64,000 bases of DNA from Methylopila henanensis. Its GTDB lineage: Bacteria; Pseudomonadota; Alphaproteobacteria; Rhizobiales; Methylopilaceae. Under the pieces are notes generated by a model that had not been told where the DNA came from, searched no databases, and worked only from the letters and a program-made list of their open reading frames with translations. Shown here one piece after another: positions 51,166-60,193 of this stretch (position 1 is the first letter of the stretch; the number at the start of each line of letters is the position of its first letter). The position numbers were made by a program, and so were the translations under genes. The stretch is from NCBI RefSeq assembly GCF_042681025.1, contig NZ_JBHUER010000008.1, positions 124,001-188,000 on the forward strand, in the 5' to 3' direction.

Positions 51166-53586
51166 ATGCTCAAGGTCATTGGCTGCTTTGTGCAGGACCA
51201 TGATTTCGGACTGGTCGTCCTCGCCGCTCTGATCTGCACGGTCGCCGCGTTGGCGACCATCAGGCTGCTGCGGCATGCGCTGCTCCAGAAAGGCCGCACG
51301 CACGCCGTCTGGCTCGGCGTGGCGGCGATCGCCGGCGGCTTCGGCGTCTGGGCCACGCATTTCGTCGCCATGCTCGCCTTCTCGCCCGGCATGCCGAGCG
51401 GCTACGACATCTCGCTCACCGCCACGTCGCTCGCGCTCGCGATCGGCGCGACCGGCGTCGGGCTGGCGGTCGCGAGCTGGCGCGGCGTCCACGCCTGGAC
51501 CGGCGGCGCTATCGTCGGCGGCGGCGTCGCCGCCATGCATTTCACCGGCATGGCCGCCTTCGAGATCGCGGGCCGGATCGCTTGGGACATCGGGCTCGTG
51601 GCCTGGGCGATCGGCCTCGGCGCGGCGCTCGGCTCCGCGGCGTTCGCGATCGCGCTCCGCAGCGACAAGCGCGACGCCCGCGAAGAGCTTTGCGCCGCCG
51701 GCCTGCTCGTGCTCGCGATCTGCTCGCTCCACTTCACGGCGATGGGCGCGCTCGTGATCACGCCGGATCCGGCGATCGTGATCCCGGCGAACTCGCTGCC
51801 CACGAGCTGGATCGCGGCGGCGGTGGCGACCGCGAGCCTGTTCATCCTGCTGCTGGCCTCGGCGGCGCTCGCGCTCGACGTCCGTGACCTGCGCCGGGCG
51901 CAGCGCGAGGGCGAGCGGATGCGCAGCCTGTCGAACGCCGCGGTCGAGGGCCTTCTGGTGGTGCGCAACGGCGTGATCGTCAACGCCAACGAGACCTTCG
52001 CAGCGCTGTCCGGCGTTTCAACCGACGCCCTCGCGGGCCAGAAGCTCGCGGCTTACCTGCCGGGGATCGACGCGGCGGCGATCGTCGCCGGCGCCCCCGT
52101 CGAGGGCGACATGCTCGGGCCCGGGGGCGTCGGCGTCCCGGTCGAGATCGTGTCCCGAAAGCTGGACGGCGCGGTGAAGCCGCTTATCGCCGTGGCGGTT
52201 CGCGACCTGCGCGCCCGTCGGAAGGCGGAACGCGACATCTATTTCCTGGCGCATCACGACCCGCTCACCGGGATCGCCAACCGCCCCGCCTTCCATGAGC
52301 GTCTCGACCGCGCGATCGAGGCCGCAAAGGAGTCCGGTCGCCGGATCGCGGTGCTGTGCATCGACCTCGACCGCTTCAAGGACGTCAACGACCTGTTCGG
52401 TCACGCCGCCGGTGACGCCGTTCTGCGCCAGGTGGCCGACATCCTGCGCGGCTCGGTCGCCGCGGGGGACTGCGTGGCGCGGGTCGGCGGCGACGAGTTC
52501 GCCGTCTTCGCCGCGATCGAGAACGGCGAGGACGCGGAGGCGCTCGCCCGCGCCATCATCCGGCGCGCCAACGGCCAGCCCGACGCGCCGCGCGAGACCT
52601 CGATCGGCCTCAGCGTCGGCGTCGCGATCTTCCCGCAAGACAGCGGCGAACGCGAGACACTGCTGTCCTACGCCGACATGGCGCTCTACCGCGCCAAGCA
52701 CGAGGGCCGCGGACGCTGTTGCGTCTTCGAGTCCTCGATGAGCGCCGAGCTGCACGACCGGCGCCTGCTGGAGCACGAACTGCGCGGCGCGATCGGGCGA
52801 GGCGAGATCGCGCTCGCCTTCCAGCCGCAGCTGGATGTCGCCTCCGGCGCGGTCATCGGGTTCGAGGCGCTCGCCCGCTGGAGCCATCCTGTCCGCGGGT
52901 CGGTCTCGCCCGCCTTGTTCATCCCGCTCGCCGAGGAGAGCGGCGCCATCCTCGACATCGGGGAATGGGTGCTGCGCCACGCTTGCATCGAGGCGGCGCG
53001 ATGGACGAACCCGCTGACCATCGCGGTCAACGTCTCGGCCGTGCAACTGCACTCAACGTCCTTCTGGGAGCAGGCGCGCCGCGCGCTGTACGAAAGCGGG
53101 CTGCCCGCCGCGCGGCTGGAGCTCGAGGTCACCGAGACCGCGCTCATCCGCGACCTGCCGCGCGCGCTCAACACCTTGCGGCGGCTGAAGGCGCTCGGCG
53201 TGCGCATCGCCATGGACGATTTCGGCACGGGCTACTCGTCGCTCTCCAACCTCCGCGCCTTCCCCTTCGACAAGATCAAGATCGACGCGTCCTTCGTGAA
53301 GTCGGTCGATGGCAACCCGCAGGCGGCGGCGATCGTGCGTTCGGTGCTGGGCCTCGGCCGAGGGCTCGGCCTGCCGGTGCTGGCCGAGGGCGTCGAGACC
53401 GAGGCCGAGATGACCTTTCTTCGCGCGGAAAACTGCGCCGGCGCGCAGGGCTACCTGTTCGGCCGCCCGGGTCCGATCGAGAGCTTCGCGAGCATCACCG
53501 GCCGCGCCGGCGCGCCGGCGAGGGGCGACATGTCGGCCGAACCTGCGACGGCAGCCGAGGCGCCTCCCTTGCTGACGGCCGCGTAG
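51166..53586 (+). CDS. MHYT-PAS-GGDEF-EAL cyclic-di-GMP protein
   Basis: An 806-residue membrane sensor. Residues 1-235 contain seven hydrophobic segments and three MHYT-type motifs (ATHFVAML, AMHFTGMA and LHFTAMG), proposed to bind copper and sense a diatomic gas. A PAS-like segment follows (about 250-345), then GGDEF with intact RVGGDEFAVF active site and an EAL domain with FEALARW, VTETAL, MDDFGTGYSSL and AEGVETE, all catalytic residues present. It can therefore be both diguanylate cyclase and phosphodiesterase; which dominates is unknown. It converges with an AraC gene, 6 bp apart. Confidence 0.95.
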   Translation: MLKVIGCFVQDHDFGLVVLAALICTVAALATIRLLRHALLQKGRTHAVWLGVAAIAGGFGVWATHFVAMLAFSPGMPSGYDISLTATSLALAIGATGVGLAVASWRGVHAWTGGAIVGGGVAAMHFTGMAAFEIAGRIAWDIGLVAWAIGLGAALGSAAFAIALRSDKRDAREELCAAGLLVLAICSLHFTAMGALVITPDPAIVIPANSLPTSWIAAAVATASLFILLLASAALALDVRDLRRAQREGERMRSLSNAAVEGLLVVRNGVIVNANETFAALSGVSTDALAGQKLAAYLPGIDAAAIVAGAPVEGDMLGPGGVGVPVEIVSRKLDGAVKPLIAVAVRDLRARRKAERDIYFLAHHDPLTGIANRPAFHERLDRAIEAAKESGRRIAVLCIDLDRFKDVNDLFGHAAGDAVLRQVADILRGSVAAGDCVARVGGDEFAVFAAIENGEDAEALARAIIRRANGQPDAPRETSIGLSVGVAIFPQDSGERETLLSYADMALYRAKHEGRGRCCVFESSMSAELHDRRLLEHELRGAIGRGEIALAFQPQLDVASGAVIGFEALARWSHPVRGSVSPALFIPLAEESGAILDIGEWVLRHACIEAARWTNPLTIAVNVSAVQLHSTSFWEQARRALYESGLPAARLELEVTETALIRDLPRALNTLRRLKALGVRIAMDDFGTGYSSLSNLRAFPFDKIKIDASFVKSVDGNPQAAAIVRSVLGLGRGLGLPVLAEGVETEAEMTFLRAENCAGAQGYLFGRPGPIESFASITGRAGAPARGDMSAEPATAAEAPPLLTAA

Positions 53587-53592
53587 GAAGCG

Positions 53593-54432
53593 CTATTTCC
53601 GCCGCGCCTCGGACGGCGGGCGGCCGGTCATGCGGCGGAACAGGCGGGCGAAATGGCTCGGGCTTGTGAAGCCGACCGCCGCGGCCGCCTCGACGACGTC
53701 GGCGCCCCCGCGCAGCAGCGCCTCCGCGCGCGCGATCCGGCGCGCGGTGACGAAGCCCAGCGGCGAGACTCCCGTGGTTTCGCGGAACACCCGGTGGAAA
53801 TGGCCGGACGACATCTCGGCGATCGCCGCAAGCTCCGCGATCGCGACCGGACGGTGGAGATGGGCCTCGACGAAGGCCGTCACCCGCTTCAGCCGCCACG
53901 CGGCGAGCCGTGACGCGGCCTGGGCGGGCGCCGCGGCGTAGCGGCTCGTCATGTAGCGGCCGAGAGCATAGGCCAACGTCTCGCCATAGGCGGGATCGAG
54001 AACGCCGGCTGACTGCTGCGCGCGATCCAGCTCGCAGACCAGCGCGCGCACAAAGGGGTCGTCCGCATTGCTGAACGGCGCGAAAACCGGCGGCCGGCCC
54101 TCGAAAACCGAGGGCGCCAGTGCGACCGACGCCCATTCGGCCTCCACGTCCTGAAGCCTGATCCGGCGTTCGCAGTCCGGCGGCGCCAGCGACACCGCGC
54201 CCGCGAAGTCCGTCCCGTCGTAGCGGTGACCGCAGTCCGAGCGCACCTCGAGCCGCCGCGCGCCGCCCCGCAGCGTCACCAGCAGGATGAGGTCGGCCGA
54301 GCGGGTCACGCCCTCGACCGAGCGCGTCAGGGCGCGCCGGCCGGCGTCGAACCGCCCGCCGGGCCACACGGCGCTGCGGCGGTCGGAGGCTTCCGGCTCG
54401 TGAACGCGACGGTACATCGTCGTATGGCCCAT
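53593..54432 (-). CDS. AraC-family transcriptional regulator
   Basis: A 279-residue regulator with a C-terminal double helix-turn-helix: VTAFVEAHLHRPVAIAELAAIAEMSSGHFHRVFRETTGVSPLGFVTARRIARAEALL and the second helix AAAVGFTSPSHFARLFRRMTGRPP. The N-terminal 150 residues are a variable ligand domain. It is divergent from the aldo/keto reductase gene, its most likely target. Confidence 0.93.
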   Translation of the reverse strand: MGHTTMYRRVHEPEASDRRSAVWPGGRFDAGRRALTRSVEGVTRSADLILLVTLRGGARRLEVRSDCGHRYDGTDFAGAVSLAPPDCERRIRLQDVEAEWASVALAPSVFEGRPPVFAPFSNADDPFVRALVCELDRAQQSAGVLDPAYGETLAYALGRYMTSRYAAAPAQAASRLAAWRLKRVTAFVEAHLHRPVAIAELAAIAEMSSGHFHRVFRETTGVSPLGFVTARRIARAEALLRGGADVVEAAAAVGFTSPSHFARLFRRMTGRPPSEARRK

Positions 54433-54566
54433 GATCAGCGCAAGCCCTCGGACGCGCCTGCGGATTCCGTCAGGATCGCGACTGCCCGGTCAGGATCGCG
54501 CGCGCGGCGGCGTCCGACAATAGTCTAGTTCGGGCGGGCTCGCCGAACATCCCGAGGATCAAGCCC

Positions 54567-55634
54567 ATGGCCCCCCGCCCGCTCGCCCCGAACCGCCGCG
54601 CCTTTCTCGGAGGCTCCGCCGCCGCGCTTGCGGCGGCGACGGTCGCCGCGCCCGCCACGCTGACCGCGTCCCCCGCCGCGGCCCAAAGCGCCGCAGAGCC
54701 GGCGCTGACGCGGCGCATCCCCTCCTCGGGCGAGGAGATTCCCGCGGTCGGACTCGGCACCTTCCTCGCCTTCGACCTGACGCCCGGGCAGAAGCGCGAC
54801 CACCTGTTCGAGGTCACGAAGCGCTTCTGGGAGGCGGGCGGACGCGTGGTCGACACCTCCCCGCTCTACGGAGCCGGCGAAATCACCACCGGCGACGCCC
54901 TGATCGCGATCGGCGCCAACCAGCAGGCCTTCGTCGCCAACAAGCTGTGGTCGACCGGCGAGTTCCTCGCCGACGACAGCCACGCGGTCCGCAGCCTCGA
55001 CCAGAGCCTCGGCCGGCTGTGGCGCGACAAGATCGACCTGATGCAGTGCCACAGCCTCGTCAACGCCGAGGTCATGATCCCGCTGATGCAGGCGTGGAAG
55101 AAGGAGGGCCGCATCCGCTACGTCGGCGCGACCCATTACGAGAACCCCCATCACGCGGTGCTCGCGAGCTGGATCGCCCGCGGCAAGCTCGACGTCGTGC
55201 AGGTGAACTACTCGATCTTCAACCGCGCCGCGGAGGAGACCGTGCTGAAGGAGGCCGAGGCCCGCGGCTGCGCCGTGCTCGTGAACATGCCGTTCGAAAA
55301 GGCGCGGCTGTTCAAGGCGGTGGAGGGCCAGCCCCTGCCCGCCTTCGCGCGCGACATCGGCGCCGCGACCTGGGCGGCGTTCTTCCTCAAATGGGTGCTT
55401 GGCCACCCGGCCGTGACCTGCGTCATCCCCGCGACCTCGGACCCGGAGCACGCCTCCGAGAACATGACCGCGCTGCATGGGCCGCTGCCCGACGCCGCGA
55501 TGCGCGCCCGCATGGCGCGGCACATGGAGACGATCCCCGCCTTCGCCGAGATCGGCAAGCAGCCGTGGTATCCCGGCAAGCGCTATCCCGGGCTGATCGC
55601 CCGCGCTCAGGCCGCGATCCGCGCGCGCGGCTGA
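54567..55634 (+). CDS. Tat-exported aldo/keto reductase
   Basis: A 355-residue periplasmic AKR. The Tat signal NRRAFLGGSAAALAAATVAAP occupies residues 9-40. The catalytic tetrad is visible as Asp in RVVDTSPLYG with Tyr in the same segment, Lys in FVANKLW and His in LMQCHSLV. NADPH is normally needed, so an exported form is unusual, though a group of Tat-exported AKRs is known from many proteobacteria. The divergent AraC regulator probably controls it. Confidence 0.92.
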   Translation: MAPRPLAPNRRAFLGGSAAALAAATVAAPATLTASPAAAQSAAEPALTRRIPSSGEEIPAVGLGTFLAFDLTPGQKRDHLFEVTKRFWEAGGRVVDTSPLYGAGEITTGDALIAIGANQQAFVANKLWSTGEFLADDSHAVRSLDQSLGRLWRDKIDLMQCHSLVNAEVMIPLMQAWKKEGRIRYVGATHYENPHHAVLASWIARGKLDVVQVNYSIFNRAAEETVLKEAEARGCAVLVNMPFEKARLFKAVEGQPLPAFARDIGAATWAAFFLKWVLGHPAVTCVIPATSDPEHASENMTALHGPLPDAAMRARMARHMETIPAFAEIGKQPWYPGKRYPGLIARAQAAIRARG

Positions 55635-55640
55635 CCGGCC

Positions 55641-55994
55641 TCAGCGCCGGCCGCGGCGCGGCTCCGCCTCCTGAGACTCATGGGCCTCGTAGAGGGGAAC
55701 GTCGGCGTTGACGCGCACGCGGCGGACCCGCGACGGCAGCCGGCGCGACGTGAACTCCGGCGGGAACAGGCCGGTCCCGTCGTCCTCCAGCAGCAGCCGC
55801 GGCCCGCGGGTGACGACGATCTGGTCCGCCGAGCCCGGCAGCGCGACCTGCGGGCCGTAATAGGCCTCCGCCGCGCGCGAGACCCGGAGACGCTCGACGG
55901 GGCGCTCGCGAAACCCACGCTCCGGCGGATCGGCCGCAAGCGCGGGCGGGACGCCCAGCGCGAAAACCACGAGACAGACGCCGCCGACGCGCAT
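55641..55994 (-). CDS. Small exported hypothetical protein
   Basis: A 117-residue protein. MRVGGVCLVVFALGVPPALAAD is a signal peptide with ALA cleavage site; the mature part is Arg-rich with short strands (ADQIVVTRGPRLLLEDDG, VRRVRVNADVPLYEA) and ends in a basic tail. I recognise no family. A GTG at 56021 would add nine residues; ATG 55994 is better placed for the signal. It is convergent with the aldo/keto reductase and follows the glycerophosphodiesterase-side region, which begins at 56062. Confidence 0.7.
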   Translation of the reverse strand: MRVGGVCLVVFALGVPPALAADPPERGFRERPVERLRVSRAAEAYYGPQVALPGSADQIVVTRGPRLLLEDDGTGLFPPEFTSRRLPSRVRRVRVNADVPLYEAHESQEAEPRRGRR

Positions 55995-56061
55995 GGGCCA
56001 AGGTCTCCGGAGGGACGTCACGGAGACATGGGGCGCGCCGGCGGCGCGGCGAGTCCGCGCC

Positions 56062-57333
56062 TCAGCGGATGTTCATGCAGTTAGCGTAATAGGTGACCGG
56101 CGCCGGCCAGTCCGAAAAGATGGCGCGCACGCCGACGTCGCGGGCGAGCGCGTCGATCACGCGCATCAGGTCGCCCTCGCGGCTGACCGCCTTCTCGATC
56201 GTCTGGTAGTAGAAGTCGCCGTCGAGGTCCGCGAGCCGGCCCGAGCGCTCCAGCGACCAGGCGATGATCTCGAGGCCCGCCGCCTTCGCGTTTTTGGCCG
56301 CGCGCGAGGCGACGATCTCGTTGCGCCCGTTCACGTCGAGCAGCGCGAACACCGGCGGCGCCCAGATGCGGATGCCCTCACGGCGGTAGCCCTCGAGCTC
56401 GGCCGCACCCGGCAGGTCGGCGACCGTGTTGGCGTCGTCGAGATAGACCGCCTGCCGGCCGAAGGCGGGCTCGTTGCGGATCCAGTACAGCACGTCGTTC
56501 CTGTCGAAGGACTGCGGGAACACGTCCCGCGGCCGAACCCCCGCCGCCCGGTACTCGTCGATCAGCTTCTGCGCGTAGGCTTCCTGCGTGAAGCCGCGGA
56601 ACGGCATCGGAACCACCGGGCTCTTGAGCTCCGGCGTCATCTTCACGCCCAGTTCCTTGAACAGCTCGATGCTCTCGCGATGCGTCATCAGATGGCCGCT
56701 GGTCGGGCCGGAATAGAGATCGGTGCGCCAGGCCGGCGTGCCGCCGACGAACTCTTCGGCCGTCCGGGCGCCGCGGTCGAAGGCGTCCATCTTGCCGCGC
56801 AGCGTGCGGAACTCGGCCAGCGTGATGTCGCTGGTGCGGCACTCCGCGCTCGCCGGCGTCACCACCGCGCCGTCCGGCCCCAGCACGGCCGGCGTGAACG
56901 GTTTCGTGCATTTCGAAGCCAGCGGCGTCAGCAGGATGTTGGTGGTGGTGTGCAGGTCGTTCTGCGCGTGGCGGCAGACGAGCTCCAGGTCCTTGGTGAA
57001 GGCGACGTCGCATTCCAGCACGCCGGCGCCCATGCGCGCCGCAGCGACATAGGACTCGCGGGTGTGCTCGGGAAACTGCAGCGGCGCGCCGCGATGGCCG
57101 ATGGAGAAGTCGCTCGGCCGCAGCCGGTTCCCCTCGCAGCGCTGCAGCCGGCGCTTGAGCGCGCTGTTGGCCATGTCCTCGATCAGGAAGAACGGCCGCG
57201 GCCCGACCTGCACGTTGGCGCCGGCGCCGCCGGCCGCCCGCGCCTCCACCTGAGCCGCCGCCCCGCCCGCGCCGAGCAGCGCCGACGCCCCGAGGGCGAA
57301 GGCGAGCCCCAGTCCCACGATCGTCCCGCGCAT
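56062..57333 (-). CDS. Secreted glycerophosphodiester phosphodiesterase
   Basis: A 423-residue GDPD enzyme. The signal peptide (AFALGASALLGAGGAAAQ) directs it to the periplasm. Catalytic residues are His80-Arg81 in SIGHRGAPLQFPEHT with Glu89, Glu107 and Asp109 in LECDVAFTKD, and His122 in CRHAQNDLH. It hydrolyses deacylated phospholipids into glycerol 3-phosphate and an alcohol. A frameshifted second copy of its promoter and first codons lies 2.7 kb to the right. Confidence 0.94.
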   Translation of the reverse strand: MRGTIVGLGLAFALGASALLGAGGAAAQVEARAAGGAGANVQVGPRPFFLIEDMANSALKRRLQRCEGNRLRPSDFSIGHRGAPLQFPEHTRESYVAAARMGAGVLECDVAFTKDLELVCRHAQNDLHTTTNILLTPLASKCTKPFTPAVLGPDGAVVTPASAECRTSDITLAEFRTLRGKMDAFDRGARTAEEFVGGTPAWRTDLYSGPTSGHLMTHRESIELFKELGVKMTPELKSPVVPMPFRGFTQEAYAQKLIDEYRAAGVRPRDVFPQSFDRNDVLYWIRNEPAFGRQAVYLDDANTVADLPGAAELEGYRREGIRIWAPPVFALLDVNGRNEIVASRAAKNAKAAGLEIIAWSLERSGRLADLDGDFYYQTIEKAVSREGDLMRVIDALARDVGVRAIFSDWPAPVTYYANCMNIR

Positions 57334-57416
57334 GCCGCATCTCCCCGCTTCCGCGCCCTCGGGCGCCGCCCCGTTATGGCCGGGACGCTAGCCGCGCGCG
57401 CTGACAGATGCGTGAC
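57279..57416. repeat. Direct repeat copy A (5' end of the GDPD gene)
   Basis: This segment covers the first 18 codons of the glycerophosphodiesterase gene and its upstream region. It matches 60011-60140 in the same orientation: bases 57279-57298 are identical to 60011-60030, and the match continues with small indels through the start codon and about 80 bp of leader. The intervening 2.6 kb holds the AT-richer AlbA_2 gene. Confidence 0.85.
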
Positions 57417-57843
57417 GGGGGCGTGAGACGCACGCCGTCGCGGCGCGCCCGACCGGACGGCCGGAACGGCTACCGCGCGCATTCCCCACCGCCGCCGCCG
57501 TCATGCCCGGCGAAGCCGGGTTCTACTACTTGAACGTCGAGTGCTACGTTCCCAGTAAGGCGTGGATGCCCGGCTCCGCCGAGCATGGACGCCCTCGATG
57601 AGGTGAGGATAAACACCCTTGGATTATCCCGTAGGCCACGCAGCCTATTCTCAGAAACGATTTCGCGGTGCATGTCATCGATGTGTCGCTATCATGCAAT
57701 GCGCGCTGCGCGCGTCGCCTGCGGCTCCCGACTAAGCACCGTCCATCTTGATACATATCAATAATTCTACGCACAGAATGAAGCCGGGCACTCCTCGAAT
57801 ACAGCTTGACGATCTACGCTTCAGGTGACTTAACAGAAACGAG
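57417..57843. other. Left transition into AT-richer island
   Basis: No gene is seen in these 427 bp. Up to about 57600 the sequence is GC-rich with REP-like pieces (ATGCCCGGCGAAGCCGGGTT at 57503-57522 and GGATGCCCGGCTCCGCC at 57567-57583). From about 57610 the composition shifts to AT-rich. TTGACG at 57806-57811 and TTAACA at 57830-57835, 18 nt apart, may be the promoter of the next gene. Confidence 0.5.
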
Positions 57844-59073
57844 ATGTTGCACATGTCCTATTTCGTCCCACAAACGTTAGAACATATTGTCGAAATGCGA
57901 GACCGTGGCGATTCTGAGAATGCCACGCTGGAATTCAAATCATCTCGTCTATTAGACCAGAAGAATGATAGGATATTTGAAGCCCTCTCAAGAGAAATCA
58001 CTGCTCTAGCAAACAGTATCGGCGGCGTTCTCATCATTGGCGTCGAGGAAGATAGCGATCGGCGGATCGCGATGATTGCACCTATCGGGGATGCTAAAAA
58101 GAACGAAGCGTGGATTGAGGACGGTCTTCTCTCCCGCATCACGCCAAGCCTCAATTTCGCAATTACTAGGATCGAAGCCAGCGGCGGCCATCTCCTAGTC
58201 ATCGACGTTCCGCCGTCATTGAATGCACCACATCAATCTGCAGATAAACGGTACTATGCGCGCCGGCTGTTTCGCGTCGATCCGCTACTAGCCTTCGAGA
58301 TCGATGACATTCGCAGACGCGTTGCAGCCATCGCAAGCGGAGCAAGTCTTTCCGTTTTGTTTCAGGGCGGTGAAATATCATTCGTTATTTCTAACGAAGG
58401 GATTGGCGCAGTCTTCAATGTCTGGATCCAGATTGATGGCATAGAAAACAGCACCATCGCAAAAATCTGGTCACCGGGGCTAGGTCGCCCCTATACGGAG
58501 CCTTTCCGCATTGTCCATCCTGGAGAGAGACGCACCTTTCTGGGCGCTAGCTTCGATTTTTTCCAAGAAAAACTCGGCGATCGAATGCATCTAACATTGC
58601 ATTATGCAGATTTTGATGAAAATGTACATCGAAAATACTATACATATTATTTAAAAGATTTTGACAGCACGATCACTTTAAGATCTACAACGGAGAAATT
58701 GCTCGATTCTGGCGTAAAAAATATCGAAAAATTGGAGCGCAGGATTTCTGAATTGGCTCGTGATATTCATGAGATTCGGGAAAGAGCGTTTCATCCTTCG
58801 GGTTTAAACCTATCTAAGACTACACTCTCCGTCCTCGCTGGCAAAAAAGATATTAAATGGCCCGGCGAAAGCCTATCCTTTCAAGCTCTCGCCGAAGTCC
58901 TTGATGTGGATTCAGAGACGGCCATCAAGATTCAAGAGAAATTATTCGGAGCCCACCACTATGTTGGCGGAAGGAACGTATCTCTGAATGAGATCGACTT
59001 AGCGGATGAGGTGAAAAACAAGATCCGTCAGCTTCTGAAATTTCCGCCCGAAGAACAGGAGACTCAGAGGTAA
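57844..59073 (+). CDS. Schlafen/AlbA_2-domain protein, probably horizontally acquired
   Basis: A 409-residue protein whose residues 20-65 (ENATLEFKSSRLLDQ, then EITALANSIGGVLIIGVEED) form the AlbA_2 putative nucleic-acid/ATP-binding domain. The middle (about 155-275) is beta-rich with hydrophobic strands such as GGEISFVISNEG; a helical segment (KLLDSGVKNIEKLERRISELARDIHEI) resembles a coiled coil, and the C-terminus may form a small winged helix (FQALAEVLDVDSETAIKIQEKLF). Codon and base use is clearly AT-richer than in all neighbours. AlbA_2 proteins occur in regulators and defence loci. No ribosome binding site is strong before ATG 57844; ATG 57853 is possible. It has no partner gene. Confidence 0.88.
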   Translation: MLHMSYFVPQTLEHIVEMRDRGDSENATLEFKSSRLLDQKNDRIFEALSREITALANSIGGVLIIGVEEDSDRRIAMIAPIGDAKKNEAWIEDGLLSRITPSLNFAITRIEASGGHLLVIDVPPSLNAPHQSADKRYYARRLFRVDPLLAFEIDDIRRRVAAIASGASLSVLFQGGEISFVISNEGIGAVFNVWIQIDGIENSTIAKIWSPGLGRPYTEPFRIVHPGERRTFLGASFDFFQEKLGDRMHLTLHYADFDENVHRKYYTYYLKDFDSTITLRSTTEKLLDSGVKNIEKLERRISELARDIHEIRERAFHPSGLNLSKTTLSVLAGKKDIKWPGESLSFQALAEVLDVDSETAIKIQEKLFGAHHYVGGRNVSLNEIDLADEVKNKIRQLLKFPPEEQETQR

Positions 59074-60010
59074 TCGCACCACCGCGAAGGCCTCTGCCTA
59101 GGTTCCTTTTGCAGAACGCAAGGCCGCTCAACGACCGTCGCAACCGTGAGTTTCCGGCATCGGTTCTCCATCATAGACGCCATCGCTGCCCCTGCAACAG
59201 GGCGCAAAACCGTCGCCCTGCAAGGGAAGGAATGACAGATGGAAATGGGTCGGCTGCAGAGTGGTGGCTATCGGTACAATGGTAATTGAATTGGCCAGTC
59301 TGCTGCCGGCCCGATACGGGGACGTTTAGGTACGCACATGGCAAGGTCTGCCCCTAGCGCACATTAGAAGCGCCTCCGGCTCGACGTCATACCGCGACAT
59401 AGGATTTTTTTCTTTACACGAGCCTAAAATCCCTGCATGATCGCAGGACCTTCTCCCATCAGGAGGCGTGGCCGGAACCGGTCGTCCGCGTGGGGGATAG
59501 GGCGGCGCCTGCGCCGTGGGCCTTTCCGGCGGCCCGCGTCCCGGGACGTCGGTCGCAGCGCAGGTTTGCGGACGCTTCGCGGGTTTTTAGCCCGCGCGTC
59601 GTCCGAACCTCGCGAAAAGCCGCCCGCCCTGCATTATGACGGGGCCGCGCCTAGACAGAGGCGCCTTAAGGCGGACGGACGCTTCGGAGCTTTTCGGAGT
59701 TCCCCGCGTCCGCCGCCGGAGAGCAGGCATGCGACCGTCGCGAAAACGCCGTGCGGGGGCGCCGGGCGACCGGTTTTCCGAAGACTACGGAGTGAACGGT
59801 GGCCCGGCGCCCCTGTCTCCTGAGATGTCCGCATTCACGCGTTCAGAGAAAAACGCCTTGCGACGCCGCGGAAATCTCCGCCGGCGCGCTGGCCCCTGTC
59901 CGCGCGGCCCGCAGGAGGAATCCAAGACGATGGCTTACGAGGTCGGCCCCATACCCCGCTTCCGGCCGGCGCCGTTCGGCCTCGCACGGCGGCCCGCACG
60001 CGTCGTGCCG
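59074..60010. other. Long region without supported gene
   Basis: About 940 bp in which I find no convincing coding sequence. The first 350 bp are of intermediate composition; CCTGC-ATGATC-GCAGG at 59432-59447 is a small palindrome, preceded by a T-rich run (ATTTTTTTCTTTACACG). From 59450 on it is GC-rich, with open frames that lack codon bias, ribosome binding sites and known motifs. It may be decayed DNA at the island border. Confidence 0.5.
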
Positions 60011-60140
60011 GCGCCGACGCCCCGAGGGCGCATGCGAGCCCAGTCCGACGATCGTCCCGCGCATGACGCGATCTCCCCGTTCCGGCGACGCCAGGCATCG
60101 TTCCGTTATGGCGTGGACGGCGCGCTGACAGACGCGTGAC
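60011..60140 (-). pseudogene. Truncated, frameshifted copy of the GDPD 5' end (repeat copy B)
   Basis: Reading leftward from ATG 60064, the sequence encodes MRGTIVGLG, identical to the first nine residues of the intact GDPD, then loses one base (GGG-CTCGC instead of GGGGCTCGC) and goes out of frame; restoring it gives LACALGASA against LAFALGASA. After about 18 codons similarity ends and no GDPD catalytic motif follows. The upstream leader is also conserved (for example TTCCGTTATGG against CCCCGTTATGG). It is a relic of a duplication. Confidence 0.82.
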
Positions 60141-60193
60141 GAAGAGCAGGACGAGGCCCGGCGGGCCGGCGAACTGTCTCGAAGGCGAGCCGG

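Noticed and set aside
57844..59073. A complete defence system around the AlbA_2 gene
   Set aside because: No nuclease, methylase, helicase, toxin or phage gene accompanies it; only a single gene can be supported.
59437..60000. Several open frames of 60-170 codons right of the AlbA_2 gene
   Set aside because: They lack ribosome binding sites, show random composition in several frames and match no family I recognise.
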